Under the pieces are notes generated by a model that saw only the letters and a list, made by a program, of their open reading frames with translations, searched no databases and was not told where the DNA came from. From an uncultured Bacilli bacterium (GTDB lineage Bacteria > Bacillota_I > Bacilli_A > RF39 > UBA660), in NCBI GenBank assembly GCA_947627145.1, contig CANQUW010000054.1, positions 1 to 7,232 of the forward strand: DNA of 7,232 bases. The letters run 5' to 3'. The translations under genes were made by a program, and so were the position numbers. This document shows positions 5,200-7,232 of this stretch, piece after piece (the stretch's first letter is position 1; the number at the start of each line of letters is the position of its first letter).

Positions 5200-6291
5200 T
5201 TAATTAAATTCTTTCTTACAAAAATTAATTATAGCATCCTTATTATTATCAAGTCTTTTATATAAGATTTCTTTTTCTATAGTTTTATATATTTCTTTTA
5301 AGTATGGACCAGGTTCTTTATTTAACTCTTCCATTATTTCTTCGCTACTAACTTTTATATCACTTCTTTTAGTAATAGGAAGTTCTACATAAACACTTGC
5401 GATATCTTTTTTAGAAATTCCTTTTAATCTTGCTGCAACACTATTTACATAAAGTCCATATTTATAAAGTGTATAAGGATCTTTGTTATCTAGTTTTAAA
5501 GTCTTTTGTACATTTTCTATCATTTGTTTTTCATGATTTGAAAATGGATATTTATCTAGAACATCAAGTATTGCCCAAACTCCAATTAGAGAATCTGTAC
5601 AAGTAACTTTATTTAAGTTTTTTATTTCTAGTACTTTATCAAGTCCAAGATCTATTAAATACTTAATACCATTTTCTGCTTTATCACTTGTAAATATTTT
5701 ATCTAATTCTTCTTTTTTTCTTTGGTATGATAAATTCTTTAAAAGACTTTTCTTTTCTAAAATAGCATTTACTACATCATCTGATAATTTAAAGTCTAGA
5801 TTAGTTGCAAAACGGACCGCTCTAAGTATTCTAAGTGAATCTTCTTCAAATCTTTTACTAGCATTACCTACAGTTTTAATAACTTTTTTATCTAAATCTT
5901 TTCGTCCATTTAAGTAATCTATTATTTCACCTTTACTATCCATGCAAATAGTATTTATAGTAAAGTCACGTCTTTTTAAATCTTCTTCTAGGCTATCAAT
6001 GTATTCTACTTTTTCTGGTCTTCTATTGTCTATATACTTAAATTCTTTTCTAAATGTAGTTATTTCAAATCTTACATCTCTTTTCATTACAGTAATAGAG
6101 CCATAATCATCATTTATTAAAAGTGTATTTTTAAATATTTCTTTTAGTTGTTTAGGCGTTGCGTTAGTTGTTATGTCTATATCGTTAGATTCTATACCTA
6201 AAATATAGTCTCTTACAAAGCCTCCGACTATATATGCTTTGAAACCAGCATCTTCAATCATTTTTAAAACATAGATTGCTTTTTCTAACAT
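5200..6291 (-). CDS. cca: CCA-adding tRNA nucleotidyltransferase (class II)
   Basis: This enzyme adds or repairs the 3'-CCA end of tRNAs without a nucleic-acid template. The 363-residue protein shows the class II order. G-G-F-V-R-D (23-28) is followed by the metal-binding N-D-I-D-I (36-40, Asp37 and Asp39), then R-R-D-F-T-I-N-T (107-114). Next come E-D-S-L-R-I-L-R-A-V-R-F-A (150-162) and the template-like Y-Q-R-K-K-E-E-L (189-196). The C-terminal helical part has no HD phosphohydrolase motif, and the protein is somewhat shorter than the approximately 400-residue Bacillus enzyme. The start ATG follows an AGAGAGATG-like ribosome site and an extended -10 promoter. It heads the cca-dnaD-nth operon. 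All key residues are present. A poly(A) polymerase function is a formal alternative, but the lone bacterial class II enzyme of a Firmicute is normally CCA-adding. Confidence 0.94.
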   Translation of the reverse strand: MLEKAIYVLKMIEDAGFKAYIVGGFVRDYILGIESNDIDITTNATPKQLKEIFKNTLLINDDYGSITVMKRDVRFEITTFRKEFKYIDNRRPEKVEYIDSLEEDLKRRDFTINTICMDSKGEIIDYLNGRKDLDKKVIKTVGNASKRFEEDSLRILRAVRFATNLDFKLSDDVVNAILEKKSLLKNLSYQRKKEELDKIFTSDKAENGIKYLIDLGLDKVLEIKNLNKVTCTDSLIGVWAILDVLDKYPFSNHEKQMIENVQKTLKLDNKDPYTLYKYGLYVNSVAARLKGISKKDIASVYVELPITKRSDIKVSSEEIMEELNKEPGPYLKEIYKTIEKEILYKRLDNNKDAIINFCKKEFN

Positions 6292-6316
6292 TTTACATCA
6301 TCTCTCTTACACCTAT

Positions 6317-6325
6317 ATTGTACCA
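6317..6325 (-). promoter_or_regulatory. extended -10 promoter of the cca-dnaD-nth operon
   Basis: On the minus strand TGG directly precedes TACAAT, forming a TGn-type extended -10 element about 25 bases before the cca start codon. No good -35 is present because the upstream sequence is the T-tract of the hup terminator, which fits an extended -10 promoter. Confidence 0.55.
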
Positions 6326-6334
6326 AAAACCAAC

Positions 6335-6364
6335 AAAAAAAGAAAGTTTATTATAAACTCTCTT
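6335..6364 (-). terminator. rho-independent terminator of hup
   Basis: On the minus strand AAGAGAGTTTA (6354-6364) pairs with TAAACTTTCTT (6340-6350) through 11 base pairs including one G-U, around a three-base TAA loop, and is followed by a run of Ts. It lies 17 bases after the hup stop codon. Confidence 0.85.
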
Positions 6365-6380
6365 TTCTTAACTTCTATTA

Positions 6381-6653
6381 TTAGTTTACTGCATCTTTTA
6401 AAGCAGATCCAGCTTTGAATGAAACAGCATTTCTTGCAGCGATTTGAACAGTTTCTCCAGTTCTTGGATTACGTCCTTCACGTGCAGCTCTTCTTGAAAC
6501 AGAGAAAGTTCCAAATCCAACTAATGGTACTTTATCTCCTTTTACTAAAGCTTCAGTGATTGCTTCTAATGTAGCATCTAGAGCACGAGTAGCATCAGCT
6601 TTTGTAAGTCCTGCTCTTTCAGCAACTGTTTCTACTAATTCAACTTTTTTCAT
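6381..6653 (-). CDS. hup: HU family nucleoid DNA-binding protein
   Basis: HU binds and bends DNA without strong sequence preference and compacts the chromosome; it also assists replication and recombination. The 90-residue product is exactly family length. It shows the N-terminal helices ([14 protein letters not shown]), the G-F-G-T-F turn (46-50), the basic beta-arm with R-N-P-R-T-G-E (61-67) whose Pro63 intercalates into DNA, and the closing helix [17 protein letters not shown] lies ten bases before the ATG. Third codon positions are less AT-biased than in the neighbours, as expected for a highly expressed gene. It has its own terminator and appears to be monocistronic. The dimeric relatives IHF alpha and beta are unlikely in this kind of organism. 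Confidence 0.97.
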   Translation of the reverse strand: MKKVELVETVAERAGLTKADATRALDATLEAITEALVKGDKVPLVGFGTFSVSRRAAREGRNPRTGETVQIAARNAVSFKAGSALKDAVN

Positions 6654-6678
6654 TTTTCTGTTTACCTCCTATATAAAT

Positions 6679-6695
6679 TAAGCATGTTATGCTTA
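6679..6695. promoter_or_regulatory. inverted repeat in the hup leader
   Basis: TAAGCAT and ATGCTTA are perfect 7-base arms around a 3-base spacer, 26 bases upstream of the hup start. As DNA it could be an operator for a dimeric regulator; as RNA it could form a small hairpin in the 5' leader. Which regulator would bind cannot be told. Confidence 0.45.
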
Positions 6696-6702
6696 CATAT
6701 TC

Positions 6703-6731
6703 AATTTATCATGTATAGAAATAAAATGCAA
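6703..6731 (-). promoter_or_regulatory. candidate hup promoter
   Basis: TTGCAT (6726-6731) and TAAATT (6703-6708) are spaced by 17 bases on the minus strand. An alternative pair, TTGAAT (6699-6704) with TTAATT (6676-6681), has the same spacing and would place the inverted repeat at 6679-6695 between or over its elements. The choice is unresolved. Confidence 0.35.
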
Positions 6732-6759
6732 TAAAATTAATGATTTTTTTACGATTTTT

Positions 6760-7113
6760 TTACTTTTTTCTTCTGTTTTTAGTCAATTTTTCATCAATTG
6801 AGGTTAATAATGCTATCATTTGTCCAAAACCATAGATGCCCATACAGAATAGAAAACTTAAAAACCAAAATATAATTGTGAGTGAAATATTAAATTCTGT
6901 ATTTTCACAATAAGTAGTTCCAAACATTGTTGATGCATTAGAGCAAGATGGGAAAATATTACCAATAATAAAGCCTGAGAAAAAAGCAACTATCATTGTG
7001 ATACATGCAACTAATTGATAAGAGTTCAATTTTTGCTTTTGTACTTCTTTTGTTATATTATTTATTTTTGGTAATTCTTTTTTGTATTCATCTATCTCTT
7101 CAAATAGGTTCAT
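6760..7113 (-). CDS. small two-helix membrane protein of unknown function
   Basis: I do not recognise this 117-residue protein. A charged N-terminal region (1-30, rich in Lys and Glu, possibly a short coiled coil) is followed by two membrane spans, about 33-54 (ending F-F-S-G-F-I-I-G-N-I-F) and 76-104. The loop between them holds two cysteines (Cys57 and Cys69) that could form a disulfide if the loop lies outside the cell. The C-terminus is basic (K-N-R-R-K-K), which by the positive-inside rule puts both ends in the cytoplasm. A GGGGG ribosome site lies before the ATG, which overlaps the upstream stop by four bases (ATGA), so the two genes are translationally coupled. No clear terminator follows before the hup promoter. 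Confidence 0.72.
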   Translation of the reverse strand: MNLFEEIDEYKKELPKINNITKEVQKQKLNSYQLVACITMIVAFFSGFIIGNIFPSCSNASTMFGTTYCENTEFNISLTIIFWFLSFLFCMGIYGFGQMIALLTSIDEKLTKNRRKK

Positions 7114-7232
7114 TTTTCTTTTCCCCCTTTTTTATTTTTCTTACTTTCTAAGTATGCTTTATACAAATATATGTATCTTGCAAAAAGCATAATACAAATT
7201 GTTCCAAGTGTTGATAAAACTATACCATCAAA
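7110..7232 (-). CDS. C-terminal end of a membrane protein (partial)
   Basis: The last 40 codons of a gene entering from the right edge read F-D-G-I-V-L-S-T-L-G-T-I-C-I-M-L-F-A-R-Y..., a hydrophobic helix ending near residue 19 of the fragment, followed by a basic tail (K-A-Y-L-E-S-K-K-N-K-K-G-G-K-E-K). The other two frames of this strand hit stops almost at once. The TGA stop overlaps the start of the two-helix membrane protein (ATGA), so the pair probably shares a transcript and perhaps a function. The fragment is too short to name a family. Confidence 0.6.
   Translation of the reverse strand, partial: FDGIVLSTLGTICIMLFARYIYLYKAYLESKKNKKGGKEK

Overview
The window looks like chromosomal DNA from a low-GC Firmicute-type bacterium (Bacilli, Erysipelotrichia or a related gut lineage). 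Every credible gene lies on the minus strand. Spacers are extremely AT-rich, Shine-Dalgarno sites are strong (AGGAGG, AAGGAGAT, AGAGGTGAT) and promoters are of sigma-A type. Tryptophan is TGG, and TGA ends several genes at sensible places, so the standard bacterial code fits better than the Mycoplasma code. Genus cannot be read from the sequence.

The right half, read from the right edge leftwards in the direction of transcription, is core genome. It begins with the end of a membrane protein gene whose stop overlaps the start of a small two-helix membrane protein. Next comes the nucleoid protein HU (hup), with a leader inverted repeat and a clear terminator. A tight operon follows: CCA-adding tRNA nucleotidyltransferase (cca), a DnaD-family replication initiation protein (dnaD), endonuclease III (nth) and a 51-residue acidic protein. 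The dnaD-nth pairing is the familiar Firmicute arrangement.

The left half (about 1-3690) is accessory. It opens with a GNAT acetyltransferase gene broken by a single-base frameshift. A 33-codon ORF follows, starting like a cell-wall amidase and then switching to a cysteine cluster. A hairpin terminator separates this from a 338-residue protein of unknown family that carries a plausible PIN-like nuclease acidic set. The last two genes, coupled by a TAATG junction behind a consensus-like promoter, encode a ThsB-type TIR protein and a two-TM plus macro-domain protein. Together they match the composition of a type II Thoeris antiphage system. In that system the TIR enzyme makes a nucleotide signal from NAD+ on infection, and the membrane-anchored macro protein senses it and stops growth or kills the cell.

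The last 321 bases contain no gene, only AT-rich repeats and a promoter pointing out of the window. The Thoeris pair is a known type of system. The least explained element is the PIN-like gene just upstream of it, which has no clear terminator before thsB and could be a separate defence gene or an accessory component.
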